A stretch of DNA of 64,000 nucleotides, taken from assembly GCF_000717185.1 (NCBI RefSeq), contig NZ_JNYE01000093.1, positions 1-64,000 of the forward strand, in the 5' to 3' direction. The position numbers and the translations under genes were made by a program. Numbering within the stretch: position 1 is the first letter of the stretch; each line of letters opens with the position of its first letter. Below the pieces are notes generated by a model, which did no database searches, was not told the origin of the DNA, and was given only the letters and a program-made list of their open reading frames with translations. Origin of the DNA: Kitasatospora phosalacinea. Lineage in GTDB: Bacteria > Actinomycetota > Actinomycetes > Streptomycetales > Streptomycetaceae. Positions 1 to 8,213 of the stretch are shown in pieces.

Positions 1-99
1 GCCTGGCTCCACACCTACAATCACCACCGCGGACACACCGCACTCGCCGGCCAACCACCCGCCAGCCGCGTCCCCAACCTCACAGGACAGAACAGCTAG
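1..99 (+). mobile_element. IS481-family transposase, C-terminal end (insertion sequence running in from the left)
   Basis: The first frame reads 32 residues to a TAG stop. They include YNHHRGHTAL and QPPASRV, which match the C-terminal signature of IS481-type DDE transposases (YN-x-x-RPH-x-AL followed by PP-x-SRV). Only this tail is in the window. The stop codon lies inside CTAG at 96-99. IS481 elements are known to favour CTAG targets, so the stop codon may be supplied by the target site; that is inference. The sequence beyond is a different gene read on the other strand, so the element boundary lies at about base 95-99. Confidence 0.75.
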
Positions 100-1360
100 T
101 GACCACGGTGCCGATCACGGCGACGCCGAGCGACTGGCCGACCTGGCGGCTGGTGGAGGCGACCGCGGCGGCCACCCCGGCCTGGGAGAGCGGCATCCCG
201 GAGACCGCGGAGTTGGTGATCGGGGCGTTGACCAGGCCGAAGCCGATGCCGAACAGGGCGTACGCGGGCAGCAGCAGGAGCGCGGAGGAGTCCGCGGTGA
301 GCCGGGTCAGCAGCAGTCCGCTGGCGGCGATCGCCGCACCGGCCACCAGCAGCGGCAGGCGCGGGCCGCGCCCGGCCACGATCCGGCCGGAGAGCGGGGC
401 GGCGAGCAGGGTGAGTCCGGCCATCGGGAGCGTCCACAGGCCCGCCACCACCGGGGTGTAGTGGCGGACGTCCTGCAGGTAGAGGGTGTTGAGGAAGAGG
501 AAGCCGCCGAGCGCCGCGAACGCGCACACGGCGGTGACGGTGGCGCCGGTGAACGGGGCGCTGCGGAAGAACCGGGGGTCGATCAGCGGTTCGGCGACCC
601 GGAGCTCCCAGAGCGGGAAGGCGACGAGCGCGCCGACGGCGAGCGCGACCAGGGCGAGGATGCCGGGCGAGGTCCAGCCGTGGCCGGGGCCCTCGATGAT
701 CGCGGCGGTGCCGCAGCCCAGCAGCACCACCATCAGCAGCTGCCCGACCGGATCGAGGCGGCGGGCCCGGGGCGCCCGGGACTCCGGCACGTGGCGGAAG
801 GTCAACAGGCAGGCGAGCAGCCCGACCGGCACGTTGATCAGGAAGATCGACGGCCAGCCCGCGGTGTCCACCAGGAAGCCGCCGATCAGCGGGCCGAGCG
901 CCATGCTGATGCCGATCACGCCGCCCCAGACGCCGATCGCCCGGGCCCGTTCCGCGGGGTCGGTGAAGGTGTTGGTGATGATCGACATCGCCACCGGGTT
1001 CATCATCGACCCGCCGACCGCCTGCACCGCCCGGAAGCCGATCAGCCAGCCGAGCCCGGGCGCGAGGCTGCACAGCAGCGAGCCGAGCACGAACAGCACC
1101 AGCCCGGTCATGAACACCCGCTTGCGGCCGATCCGGTCGGCCACCGAGCCGGAGAGCATCAGCAGCGAGGCCAGCACCAGCGTGTAGGCGTCGATCACCC
1201 ACTGCAGGCCGGAGGCGGGCGCGTCCAGGTCCTTCTGGATGGCGGGCAGCGCGATGTTCACGACGGTGTTGTCCAGGCCGACGATGAACAGGCTGAGGCA
1301 GCAGATGGCCAGGATCAGCAGCCTGCGACGGCGGTCCGGCACGGCGATCGGTCGGCTCAT
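80..1360 (-). CDS. MFS drug exporter (DHA2/EmrB-QacA type), 3' end lost at an IS junction
   Basis: Integral membrane antiporter of the 14-helix DHA2 family, expected to export small molecules with proton exchange. Family marks seen: LDNTVVNIALPAIQ in helix 1, ADRIGRKRVF in loop 2-3, and the motif C region GPLIGGFLVD. The frame ends at GVAVIGTVV, where DHA2 proteins normally continue through a last helix and tail, so roughly 40-70 residues are missing. The last few residues and the stop come from the IS481-type end at 80-99. I chose the ATG giving MSRPIAVPDR; an ATG at 1384 with AGGAAG five bases upstream is also possible. It lies just downstream of the RNB gene on the same strand. Function after truncation is doubtful, so this may be a pseudogene. 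Confidence 0.75.
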   Translation of the reverse strand: MSRPIAVPDRRRRLLILAICCLSLFIVGLDNTVVNIALPAIQKDLDAPASGLQWVIDAYTLVLASLLMLSGSVADRIGRKRVFMTGLVLFVLGSLLCSLAPGLGWLIGFRAVQAVGGSMMNPVAMSIITNTFTDPAERARAIGVWGGVIGISMALGPLIGGFLVDTAGWPSIFLINVPVGLLACLLTFRHVPESRAPRARRLDPVGQLLMVVLLGCGTAAIIEGPGHGWTSPGILALVALAVGALVAFPLWELRVAEPLIDPRFFRSAPFTGATVTAVCAFAALGGFLFLNTLYLQDVRHYTPVVAGLWTLPMAGLTLLAAPLSGRIVAGRGPRLPLLVAGAAIAASGLLLTRLTADSSALLLLPAYALFGIGFGLVNAPITNSAVSGMPLSQAGVAAAVASTSRQVGQSLGVAVIGTVVTSCSVL

Positions 1361-1399
1361 CGTCCGATCATCCCACCACCTCATGAACGCTTCCTGGGA

Positions 1400-2854
1400 C
1401 TACCCGGCGGCCGCCAGCGCGAACCGGACCGTGCGGCTGGCCGGATCCGCCACGGTCAGCCGCACGGTCACCCGGTGCCCCAGCGGCAGCCGCCCCGGCG
1501 CGTCGCACTTGGCGACCACCGCCGGGTCGCGCAACTGCACCGTCCCCACGGTGGGGCGGCGCTCGTCCACGTCCACCACCACCGCCTCGAACTCCTCCCC
1601 CTCCCGCCCGCGCAGCAGCTCCGCCTCCACCAGGTCCACGCAGGCCCGCTCCACCTCGTGCGCCCGCCGGTCCCCGGCCTCCATCAGCCCCGGCACCAGC
1701 GGCAGGACGTCCCGCACCCAGCCCGGCACGTCGGTGCCGCCCGCCACCGCCAGGCACACCTCCAGCGCGTACCGGTCGCCGAGCCGCCGCAGCGGCGCCG
1801 TGCAGTGCGCGTACGGGGCGGCCAGCGCCGCGTGCACCGGGTCGGCGGGCGGGGCGGTGCCGCGGGCGGTGTCGAAGGCCCGGTAGCCCGCGCCGCGCAG
1901 CAGCCCGGTGCACTCGTTGAGGAAGGCCGCGTCGGCGGTGCGGCCCGGGTCCAGGGAGCGGACCAGCTCCGGGTACGGCAGGCCCTCCGGCCAGTCCACG
2001 CCCAGCGCGGCGGCGGTGCGGCGCAGCCGGGCGTACGCGGACTCCGGCGCCGCGGGCAGGGTCCGCAGCAGGCCGATCCCGGCGTCCAGCATCAGCTCGG
2101 CGGCGGCCGTGCCGGTGAGCAGCGAGACCTGCGCGTTCCAGCCCTCGGCGGGCAGCGGCGCCCGGTAGCCGGGCCGGTAGCCGCCGTCCTCGGCCGTCAC
2201 CTCCTGCTCGGGGACGGGCAGGCTGACGCCGCCGCGCCGCTGCTCCTGCGCCTCGCGCAGGGCGCCGACCTCGGCGAGCAGGGCCAGCTGCCCGTCGGCG
2301 GCGCCCGCGTCGATCCGGCCCTGGACGCCCGCGTAGTCGAGCCGGCGGCGGGAGCGGACCCGGGCCCGGCGCAGGTCCGCCAGGACGAGGGCGCCGTCCG
2401 CGTCCAGGTCGAGCTGCCAGAGCAGGGCGGGCCGCAGCTCGCCGGGCAGCAGGCTGGCCGCGCCCTCGGACAGCCGGGCCGGGTGCAGCGGCACGTTCCC
2501 GTCCGGGAAGTACAGGGTCTGCACCCGGTGCCCGGCCTCGGTGTCGATCGCCCCGCCCGGGGTGACGTACGCGCCGACGTCGGCGATCGCGTAGTGCACC
2601 CGGTAGCCGGTGCCGCGGCGGGACAGCTGCATCGCCTGGTCCAGGTCCCGGGAGCCCGGCGGGTCGAGGGTGAACAGGTCCAGGTCGGTCGCGTCGAACT
2701 CCGGCAGCCGGGGCAGCGCGGCTGCCCGGTCGGCCTCCGCGAGCACCTCCGGCGACCAGTCGGTGCGGATCTCCAGACGGGTCCTGAGGTCGGCGAGCTC
2801 GGTGTTGATCCTGGCGGTCTGGGCGGCCCGGACGCTGAGGTGTCGGCGCGGCAT
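1400..2854 (-). CDS. RNB-domain 3'-5' exoribonuclease (RNase II/R family, short actinobacterial form)
   Basis: Predicted cytoplasmic 3'-5' exoribonuclease of 484 residues. The catalytic RNB core starts near residue 50 with FTLDPPGSRDLDQAM, which holds the clustered aspartates that bind the metal ions, and continues through YAIADVGAYV, LYFPDGNVPLHP and LSEGAASLLPG, all typical of the family. A C-terminal region from about residue 400 (EFEAVVVDVDERRPTVG) looks like a small S1/OB-type RNA-binding end. It lacks the cold-shock domains of full-length RNase R, as do other short streptomycete versions. The ATG giving MPRRHLSV is chosen by homology sense; no strong ribosome site is visible. The truncated MFS gene follows on the same strand. 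Confidence 0.85.
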   Translation of the reverse strand: MPRRHLSVRAAQTARINTELADLRTRLEIRTDWSPEVLAEADRAAALPRLPEFDATDLDLFTLDPPGSRDLDQAMQLSRRGTGYRVHYAIADVGAYVTPGGAIDTEAGHRVQTLYFPDGNVPLHPARLSEGAASLLPGELRPALLWQLDLDADGALVLADLRRARVRSRRRLDYAGVQGRIDAGAADGQLALLAEVGALREAQEQRRGGVSLPVPEQEVTAEDGGYRPGYRAPLPAEGWNAQVSLLTGTAAAELMLDAGIGLLRTLPAAPESAYARLRRTAAALGVDWPEGLPYPELVRSLDPGRTADAAFLNECTGLLRGAGYRAFDTARGTAPPADPVHAALAAPYAHCTAPLRRLGDRYALEVCLAVAGGTDVPGWVRDVLPLVPGLMEAGDRRAHEVERACVDLVEAELLRGREGEEFEAVVVDVDERRPTVGTVQLRDPAVVAKCDAPGRLPLGHRVTVRLTVADPASRTVRFALAAAG

Positions 2855-2953
2855 GGTCGCAGCGTAAGCGGCGGTAGCGTGGAAGGCGCGGTGAAACAGC
2901 CGTGAAGGCGGTTGTGGCGCACGGGGATTGGCCACGAGGAGGGGTGGGGGCAC

Positions 2954-3484
2954 GTGACGGTGCGAACGGGTGCGGGGCGGTCGGCCTGCGACGGGTGCGG
3001 GCAGCCGGAGCGGGACGGGGACGGAACCGCGGGGGCGGACGCGACAGCCGGTACGGCCCGCGGGGTGCGGACCACCGCGGTCGCGGTGGCGGGCGCGCTC
3101 GCGGCGGTCGGCGGGCTGCACGCGCTGTGGGCGCGCTCGCCGTGGCCGTGCCGCAGCCGCGCCGAGTTCGCCGACCTGGTGGTCGGCACCACCCCCGAAC
3201 ACCTGCCCTCCCCCGCGGCCTGCCTGGGGGTCGCGGGCCTGCTCGGCACCGGCGCCTACCTGGTCGCCGCCCGCGGCGGGGCCCTCCCCGCCACCGGCCC
3301 CCGCTGGCTCCGGACCGCGGGCGCCGCCGGAGTCGCCACCGTCCTGCTCGCCCGCGGCCTGGCCGGCCCCCGCCTCCTCACCGACCGCTCCCCGGGCTTC
3401 GTCCGCCTCGACCGCCACCTGTACGCCCCGCTCTGCGCCGCCCTGGGCACCGGCGCAGCAGTCGTCGCCGCCCGCGGCAGGTGA
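2954..3484 (+). CDS. DUF3995-type membrane protein
   Basis: A 176-residue membrane protein with about four hydrophobic segments: TTAVAVAGALAAVGGLHALW, the CLGVAGLLGTGAYLVAA helix, AAGVATVLLARGLAG and the C-terminal LCAALGTGAAVVAA. The layout, with HALWA after the first helix and a long loop before the second, matches DUF3995 proteins, whose role is unknown. The start is GTG at 2954 behind GAGGAGGGG (2936-2944). The N-terminal 35 residues are charged and low in complexity, with CDGCG that could be a stray Cys pair. It is divergent from the RNB nuclease. The region downstream (3485-3961) has no gene. Confidence 0.7.
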   Translation: MTVRTGAGRSACDGCGQPERDGDGTAGADATAGTARGVRTTAVAVAGALAAVGGLHALWARSPWPCRSRAEFADLVVGTTPEHLPSPAACLGVAGLLGTGAYLVAARGGALPATGPRWLRTAGAAGVATVLLARGLAGPRLLTDRSPGFVRLDRHLYAPLCAALGTGAAVVAARGR

Positions 3485-3599
3485 GACCCACCACCGGAGA
3501 CCACCCCCACCCAGCCACCGGGGGCCCGCCCAACAGGGGCGACACCCCCACCACCCGGCAGGCCCGGAATTCGGGACACCACCCGCCCCACCCCTCGCG

Positions 3600-3850
3600 C
3601 GCAAGCGCGGCAAGCAGCTCCGCCACCACCCACACCACGCCCGCCCTGCGCGCAAGCGCGGCAACCGCCAACAGCTGGGACACCCCCAGGCGCAAGCGCG
3701 GCAAACAGCCCCGCTGCCCCCTCCTCCCCCGGCGGGCCCGGGATTCGGGGCGCTCACCCGCCCCCGCCCCGTACACGCAAGCGCAGCAATCGCCAACGGC
3801 AACAGCTGGGACACCTCGTCCACCCCACTCCCGCGCACAAGCGCGGCAAA
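3600..3850. repeat. Degenerate intergenic direct repeat, five copies
   Basis: The gene-free stretch 3485-3961 holds five near copies of CGCAAGCGCGGCAA at 3600-3613, 3651-3664, 3691-3704, 3776-3789 (one change) and about 3836-3850. Several are followed by ACAGC or AACAGCTGGGACACC. The phrase GGGATTCGGGG recurs between and after copies (about 3740 and 3886), with a variant at 3566. Spacing is 40-85 bases and irregular, so this is neither a CRISPR nor a simple tandem array. Each core contains the self-complementary ends GCGC-AA-GCGC. Function unknown. Confidence 0.6.
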
Positions 3851-3961
3851 CAGCCCCACCGCCTCCCCACTCCCCCGGCGGAGCCGGGATTCGGGGTGGG
3901 GGCGGGCGGGTCGTTAGGGTGGTCGGGTTCGGGTGCTACAGGTTGTTGAAGGGGTGTCGCC

Positions 3962-4762
3962 GTGCTGGTTCTGCTGCCGCCGTCGGAGGGGAAGGCTGCG
4001 CCGGAGGCGGGTGTGCCGGTGGAGTTGGCGGGGTTGTCGCTGCCCGGGCTGGCCGGTGCCCGGCGGCGGGTGCTGGGGGCGCTGGTGGAGCTGTGCGCCG
4101 GGGACGGGGAGCGGGCGGCGGAGGTGCTGGGGCTGAGCAAGGGGTTGCGCGGGGAGGTCGACAAGAACGCCGGGCTGCTGACGGCGGGGGCCCGCCCGGC
4201 GGGCGAGGTGTACACCGGGGTGCTGTTCGACAACCTGGGCCTGGCCAAGCTGGACGAGGCCGCCTACGCCCGGGCCGAACGTTCGCTGCTGGTGTTCTCC
4301 GGCCTGTGGGGCGCGGTGCGGATCGGCGACCGGATCCCGCCCTACCGCTGCTCGATGGGCGTGAAGCTGCCGCCGCTGGGCGCACTGGGCCCGTACTGGC
4401 GGGGCGAGTTGGACGCGGCGCTGCCGGCGGAGGCCGCGGACGGGCTGGTGCTGGACCTGCGCAGTTCGGCCTACGCCGCGGCGTGGAAGCCCGCGGGCGC
4501 GGTCGCGGGCCGGACGGTGACGGTGCGGGTGCTGCAGGAGCGCGAGGTGGACGGGGTGCTGAAGCGCTCGGTGGTCTCGCACTTCAACAAGGCGACCAAG
4601 GGCCGCCTGGTGCGCGACCTGCTCGCGGCCGGCCTGGAGCCGACCGCCCCCGGCGAACTGGTCGACGCCCTGGAGCAGTTGGGCCACCGGGTGGAGGTCT
4701 CCGCGCGCGGCACCGAGCGCAAGCCGTGGCAGTTGGACGTGGTGGTGGCGGACGTCCACTGA
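3962..4762 (+). CDS. yaaA: YaaA/DUF328 family protein (peroxide stress response)
   Basis: A 266-residue cytoplasmic protein over the full family length. Family signatures seen are MLVLLPPSEGK at the N-terminus, AYARAERSLLVFSGLWGAV in the centre, and the hallmark HFNKATKGRLVRDLL near residue 205. In Escherichia coli YaaA limits free iron during peroxide stress, and the fold carries a DNA-binding-like helix-hairpin-helix; the role here is by family only. The start is GTG at 3962 with AAGGGG eight bases upstream. It stands alone and converges with the RNase H/phosphatase gene. Confidence 0.85.
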   Translation: MLVLLPPSEGKAAPEAGVPVELAGLSLPGLAGARRRVLGALVELCAGDGERAAEVLGLSKGLRGEVDKNAGLLTAGARPAGEVYTGVLFDNLGLAKLDEAAYARAERSLLVFSGLWGAVRIGDRIPPYRCSMGVKLPPLGALGPYWRGELDAALPAEAADGLVLDLRSSAYAAAWKPAGAVAGRTVTVRVLQEREVDGVLKRSVVSHFNKATKGRLVRDLLAAGLEPTAPGELVDALEQLGHRVEVSARGTERKPWQLDVVVADVH

Positions 4763-4785
4763 GCGGCGCGGCGGACGTCGGCCGG

Positions 4786-4817
4786 TTGACGAGCATCAAC
4801 TGTTTGACGTTCGTCAA
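4786..4817. promoter_or_regulatory. Two tandem 14-bp palindrome-like sites between convergent genes
   Basis: TTGACGAGCATCAA (4786-4799) and TTGACGTTCGTCAA (4804-4817) lie 18 bp apart centre to centre, so on the same helix face. Each has the form TTGAyG-N2-CrTCAA, as MarR- or TetR-type operators do. The stretch is AT-rich against its surroundings. Both flanking genes end here, so no obvious promoter is served. Confidence 0.35.
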
Positions 4818-4845
4818 TTGACTGACATACGCCCCCGGACGGTGC

Positions 4846-6117
4846 TCAGCGCAGGTGCGAGGTGTCGTTGAGCAGCCGCAGCGAGGCGTTGCCGTCGCGG
4901 TAGTACTGGACGGCGCAGAGCGAGGCGGCGGACAGTTCCATCCGGTGCACGGCGTCCGGCGGGGCGCCCAGGGCGAGCCGGACCAGGGTCTTGATCGGGC
5001 TGACGTGGGAGACCACCAGGACGGTCTTGCCGGGGTGGCGGGCGATGATCCGGTCGCGGGCCTGGGCGACCCGCTGGGCCAGGGTGGTGAGGGACTCGGT
5101 GCTGCCGGTGGGCTTGGCCTTGGCGGAGCCCAGCCAGGTGGTGAGGTCGTCGGGGTGGCGTTCCATCACCTCGGCGAAGGTGAGGCCCTCCCAGGCACCG
5201 AAGTCGAGTTCGCGCAGGCCCTCCTCGATCCGCACCTCCAGGCCGAGGCGCCGGGCGGTGGCCTCGGCGGTCTGCCGGGTGCGCAGCATCGGGGAGGCGA
5301 CCACGACCTGCACGGTGCCGCGGGCGGCCAGCGAGTCGGCGGCGCGTTCGGCCTGCCAGCGGCCCTTCTCGGAGAGGCCGGGGTCGCTGCCGGTGCTGCC
5401 GGAGAAGCGCTTGTGCGGGGTGAGCGGGGTCTCGCCGTGGCGCAGCAGCACCAGGGTGGTGGGGGTCCCGAGGTCGGCGGGTCCGGCCCAGCCCGCCCGG
5501 GGGGCACCCGCAACGGACCCGGCGGCCGTAGCCGTCCCGGCGGCCCCGGCGCCCGGCACGGTCCCGGCGCCCGTCACGGCCCCGCTGCCCGCCACCGCCC
5601 CGGCGCCCGCGGCGGGCAGCGGTTCGTCGGTGGCGGCCACGGTGGAGACGGCGGGCGCGGCGGGCCGGGGGGCGGGCTCCCACTGGCGGCCCTGTCGGCC
5701 CGCGTCCATCGCCTCGTTGGCGAGCCGGTCGGCGGCCTTGTTGCGCTCGCGCGGGATCCAGTCGTACGTGACGTTCCCGGCGGGCAGGACGGCGCGGGCC
5801 TCGGCGGCCAGCGGCCGCATGTCGGGGTGCTTGACCCGCCAGCGACCGGACATCTGTTCGACGACCAGTTTGGAGTCCATCCGGACCGTGACCCGGGCGT
5901 CCGGGTCGAGGTCGCGGGCGGCCTTCAGCCCGGCGATCAGGCCGCGGTACTCGGCGACGTTGTTGGTGGCGTGGCCGATGTACTCGGCGGCCTCGACCAG
6001 GACCTGCCCGGTGTCGGCGTCGCGGACCACCGCGCCGTAGCCGGCCGGCCCCGGGTTGCCCCGGGAGCCGCCGTCGGCCTCGACGACGTACCGGGCGCCC
6101 GCCACCGGATCCGCCAC
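4846..6117 (-). CDS. Bifunctional RNase HI / histidine phosphatase (Rv2228c-like)
   Basis: A fusion protein of 423 residues. The N-terminal RNase HI domain (about 8-140) cleaves RNA in RNA-DNA hybrids; its four carboxylates are visible as Asp15 (EADGGSRGNPG), Glu56 (NNVAEYRG), Asp81 (RMDSKLV) and Asp130 (KAADRLAN). An Ala/Gly/Pro-rich linker of about 65 residues follows. The C-terminal phosphoglycerate-mutase-like phosphatase starts at LVLLRHGET with the phospho-accepting histidine, and later has LRELDFGAWEGL and VVSHVSPIK with the second histidine. Mycobacterial Rv2228c has the same order and shows RNase H and CobC-type activity. The start is GTG, five bases after the zinc-ribbon gene stop, so the two are likely one operon with Nif3. 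Confidence 0.9.
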   Translation of the reverse strand: MADPVAGARYVVEADGGSRGNPGPAGYGAVVRDADTGQVLVEAAEYIGHATNNVAEYRGLIAGLKAARDLDPDARVTVRMDSKLVVEQMSGRWRVKHPDMRPLAAEARAVLPAGNVTYDWIPRERNKAADRLANEAMDAGRQGRQWEPAPRPAAPAVSTVAATDEPLPAAGAGAVAGSGAVTGAGTVPGAGAAGTATAAGSVAGAPRAGWAGPADLGTPTTLVLLRHGETPLTPHKRFSGSTGSDPGLSEKGRWQAERAADSLAARGTVQVVVASPMLRTRQTAEATARRLGLEVRIEEGLRELDFGAWEGLTFAEVMERHPDDLTTWLGSAKAKPTGSTESLTTLAQRVAQARDRIIARHPGKTVLVVSHVSPIKTLVRLALGAPPDAVHRMELSAASLCAVQYYRDGNASLRLLNDTSHLR

Positions 6118-6121
6118 GGTC

Positions 6122-6865
6122 TCAGACGCCCGACTCGCCGGTGCGGACCAGGATCCGGCCGCAGTTCTCGCAGCGCAGCACCTTGTCGGCGGGCTCGGCC
6201 TTGATCGCGTTGAACTCGGTGATCGAGAACTCGGTGCGGCAGCCCTCGCAGCGGCGCTGGTAGAGGCGGGCCGCGCCGACGCCGCCCTGCTGCTCGCGCA
6301 GCCGCAGGTAGGCCTTCATCAGGTCGGCGGGGATGACGTTGGCGATGGCCTCGCGGTCGCGGCGGACCTTCTCGACCTCGGCGTCGATCTCGGCGAACAC
6401 GGCGTCGCGGCGGGCCTCGGCCTCGGCGACGACCACCGAGGAGTGCTCCAGGCGGGCGGTCAGCTCGACGACCCGGGTCTGGGCGGACTCCAGGCGCTCC
6501 ATCACCTCGAGGACGATGTCCTCCAGGTCGCCCTGGCGCTTGGCCAGCGAGGCGTTCTCGTGCTGGAGGTTCTCCAGGTCCTTGGGGGAGCCGACCGCAC
6601 CGGAGTCCATCCGCTGCTGGTTGCGGGCGGCCCGGGCACGGACCTGCTCGACGTCGGCCTCGGCCTTGGCCTGCTCGCGGGTGGTGTCGCCGAGCTGGGC
6701 CTGGGCGGCGACGACCAGGTCCTTGAGGGCGTTGTGGTCGGCGCCGGCCTTGTCGATCTCGGCGTGCTCGGGCAGGGTGCGGCGCCGGTGGGCCAGCTGG
6801 TCGAGGCGGGAGTCGAATGCCTGCAGGTCGAGCAGGCGGATCTGGTCGGCGGGCGCGGCGTTCAC
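6122..6865 (-). CDS. Coiled-coil protein with C4 zinc ribbon (zf-RING_7/DUF164, Rv2229c-like)
   Basis: A 247-residue protein with a long N-terminal antiparallel coiled coil (about 10-180, rich in E, A, R and K) and a C-terminal zinc ribbon made from CEGC (about 206-209) and CENC (about 231-234). This is the DUF164 pattern. Members are thought to bind nucleic acids or to act beside Nif3-like proteins, and the exact role is unsettled. The start is GTG at 6865 behind AGGAG. It sits between nif3-like and RNase H/phosphatase genes, the same order as Rv2230c-Rv2229c-Rv2228c. Confidence 0.85.
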   Translation of the reverse strand: MNAAPADQIRLLDLQAFDSRLDQLAHRRRTLPEHAEIDKAGADHNALKDLVVAAQAQLGDTTREQAKAEADVEQVRARAARNQQRMDSGAVGSPKDLENLQHENASLAKRQGDLEDIVLEVMERLESAQTRVVELTARLEHSSVVVAEAEARRDAVFAEIDAEVEKVRRDREAIANVIPADLMKAYLRLREQQGGVGAARLYQRRCEGCRTEFSITEFNAIKAEPADKVLRCENCGRILVRTGESGV

Positions 6866-6901
6866 GCGGCAGGGCTCCTGTTGAGTTGGTTCGGCGGGAG
6901 G

Positions 6902-7738
6902 TCAGGGGGCGTACGGCATCGGCGCGTGCGCCGTCCACGGGTCGGTGACCCGGGTGGAGACGCGGGTCTCCAGCGGCCAGCCGCGGCTCTCGGCGCGGCC
7001 GGTGAGTTCGCGGGCGGCGAGGGTGAGCCAGGGCCACTCGGTGGCCCAGTGCGCGGCGTCGACCAGGGCGACCGGGGCCGCCTCGGTGGCTTCGGAGGCC
7101 GGGTGGTGCCGCAGGTCGGCGGTGACGTACGCGTCGACGCCGGCCGCGCGGGCCTCGGCCAGGAAGGAGTCGCCGGAGCCGCCGCAGACCGCGACCCGGC
7201 GGACGAGCCGCTCGGGGTCGCCCGCGGCGCGCACGCCCGCCGCGGTGGCGGGCAGCCCGGCGGCGACCTGCGCCGCGAACGCGGCCAGGGTCACCGGCTG
7301 CGGGAGCTCGCCGATCCGGCCGCTGCCGCGGCGGCCCGCCGGGTCGGTCGGGTCGGCCACCAGCGGGCCGGTGACCTTCAGGCCGACGGCCTCGGCGAGG
7401 GCGTCCGAGACGCCGGGGTCGGCGTGGTCGGCGTTGGTGTGCGCGACGTGCAGGGCGATGTCGTGCTTGATCAGGGTGTGCACCACCCGGCCCTTGAAGC
7501 CGGTCGCGGCGACCGTGGTGGTGCCGCGCAGGTAGAGGGGGTGGTGGGTGACCAGCAGGTCGGCGCCCCATTCGACGGCCTCGTCCACCACGGTCTGCAC
7601 CGGGTCGACGGCGAAGAGCACCCGGCGGACCTCGGCCTCCGGGTCGCCGCAGACCAGGCCCACCGCGTCCCAGGACTCCGCCCACTGCGGGGGGTAGACC
7701 TCTTCGAGCACGGCGATGACGTCGGAGAGTTTCGGCAC
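6902..7738 (-). CDS. Nif3-like dinuclear metal centre protein (YbgI/YqfO family)
   Basis: A 278-residue NIF3 family protein, expected to form a toroidal hexamer with a two-metal site in each subunit. Metal-ligand motifs are LVTHHPLYL (His-His), HTNADHADPGVSDALAE, and the C-terminal VALVDAAHWATEWPWL with a His and a downstream Glu. Family members have been linked to GTP cyclohydrolase-like or phosphatase activity without agreement on a substrate. It is the first gene of a probable three-gene operon, with a GTG start. The upstream 475 bp separate it from the divergent lanthipeptide genes. Confidence 0.88.
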   Translation of the reverse strand: MPKLSDVIAVLEEVYPPQWAESWDAVGLVCGDPEAEVRRVLFAVDPVQTVVDEAVEWGADLLVTHHPLYLRGTTTVAATGFKGRVVHTLIKHDIALHVAHTNADHADPGVSDALAEAVGLKVTGPLVADPTDPAGRRGSGRIGELPQPVTLAAFAAQVAAGLPATAAGVRAAGDPERLVRRVAVCGGSGDSFLAEARAAGVDAYVTADLRHHPASEATEAAPVALVDAAHWATEWPWLTLAARELTGRAESRGWPLETRVSTRVTDPWTAHAPMPYAP

Positions 7739-7955
7739 CTGTCGAGACTACCGCGTGCCACGGCCGGGCCCGGTCGCGCTCCCGGCGTGCGGACCGGGCC
7801 CGACCGTCGTACACCTGCGCGTCAATCAGGCGGGAGGCGGCGGACGGGAGCTCCGGCGGCCCTCCGAGCGGCCCCGGGCGCGGAAGCGGCCGGTGGCCGC
7901 GCGGTGCGCCCTGGTCACACGCCCCGGGGCGAACGCATTCGAAAACGAAACCGGA

Positions 7956-7971
7956 TCACCCTTACGGGTGA
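7956..7971. promoter_or_regulatory. Inverted repeat in the nif3-lanL divergent region
   Basis: TCACCC-TTAC-GGGTGA has perfect 6-bp arms with a 4-bp spacer. It lies in a locally AT-rich part of the 475-bp gene-free region (7739-8213) shared by the nif3-like operon and the lanthipeptide operon. It could be an operator for either direction, or nothing. Confidence 0.3.
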
Positions 7972-8080
7972 AGTGACCCGGCCGGTGTTGAGTCGCACCC
8001 TCCCCGAAAGTAACTTCTAGTCCTGCGAACGAGAGTTGCCTCGACCAGGGGGGTCGAAAAGGCGACCGGCCGGAATTCCC

Positions 8081-8100
8081 GCGTTGCGAAGCGTTGTGAA
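8081..8100 (+). repeat. Tandem 10-bp direct repeat upstream of the lanL gene
   Basis: GCGTTGCGAAGCGTTGTGAA is two head-to-tail units of GCGTTGyGAA, followed at once by a third partial unit, GCGTGGAGA. It lies 114 bp before the lanL start. Direct repeats in this position are typical for response-regulator binding, but no regulator gene is part of this cluster. Confidence 0.35.
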
Positions 8101-8213
8101 GCGTGGAGACCCACGCGGAGAACGGCGGACGTGGAATTCGGCGGGCGCCGCCGAGGCTCTCGTGACTTCCGCAGACCGTTCGGTCGAGTCCACCGCGAAG
8201 GGGTGTGAAGCAG

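Noticed and set aside
461..2905. Very long open frames antisense to the MFS and RNB genes (and many like them elsewhere)
   Set aside because: They have the Arg/Gly/Pro-rich composition typical of wrong frames in GC-rich DNA, no family motifs, and the opposite strand holds clear genes.
3600..3900. Possible CRISPR array
   Set aside because: Repeats are short, degenerate and unevenly spaced, and spacers themselves share sequence; no cas genes.
8205..8213. GTG at 8205 as the lanL start
   Set aside because: The GAAGGGG box is one base away from it but about ten bases from the ATG at 8214.
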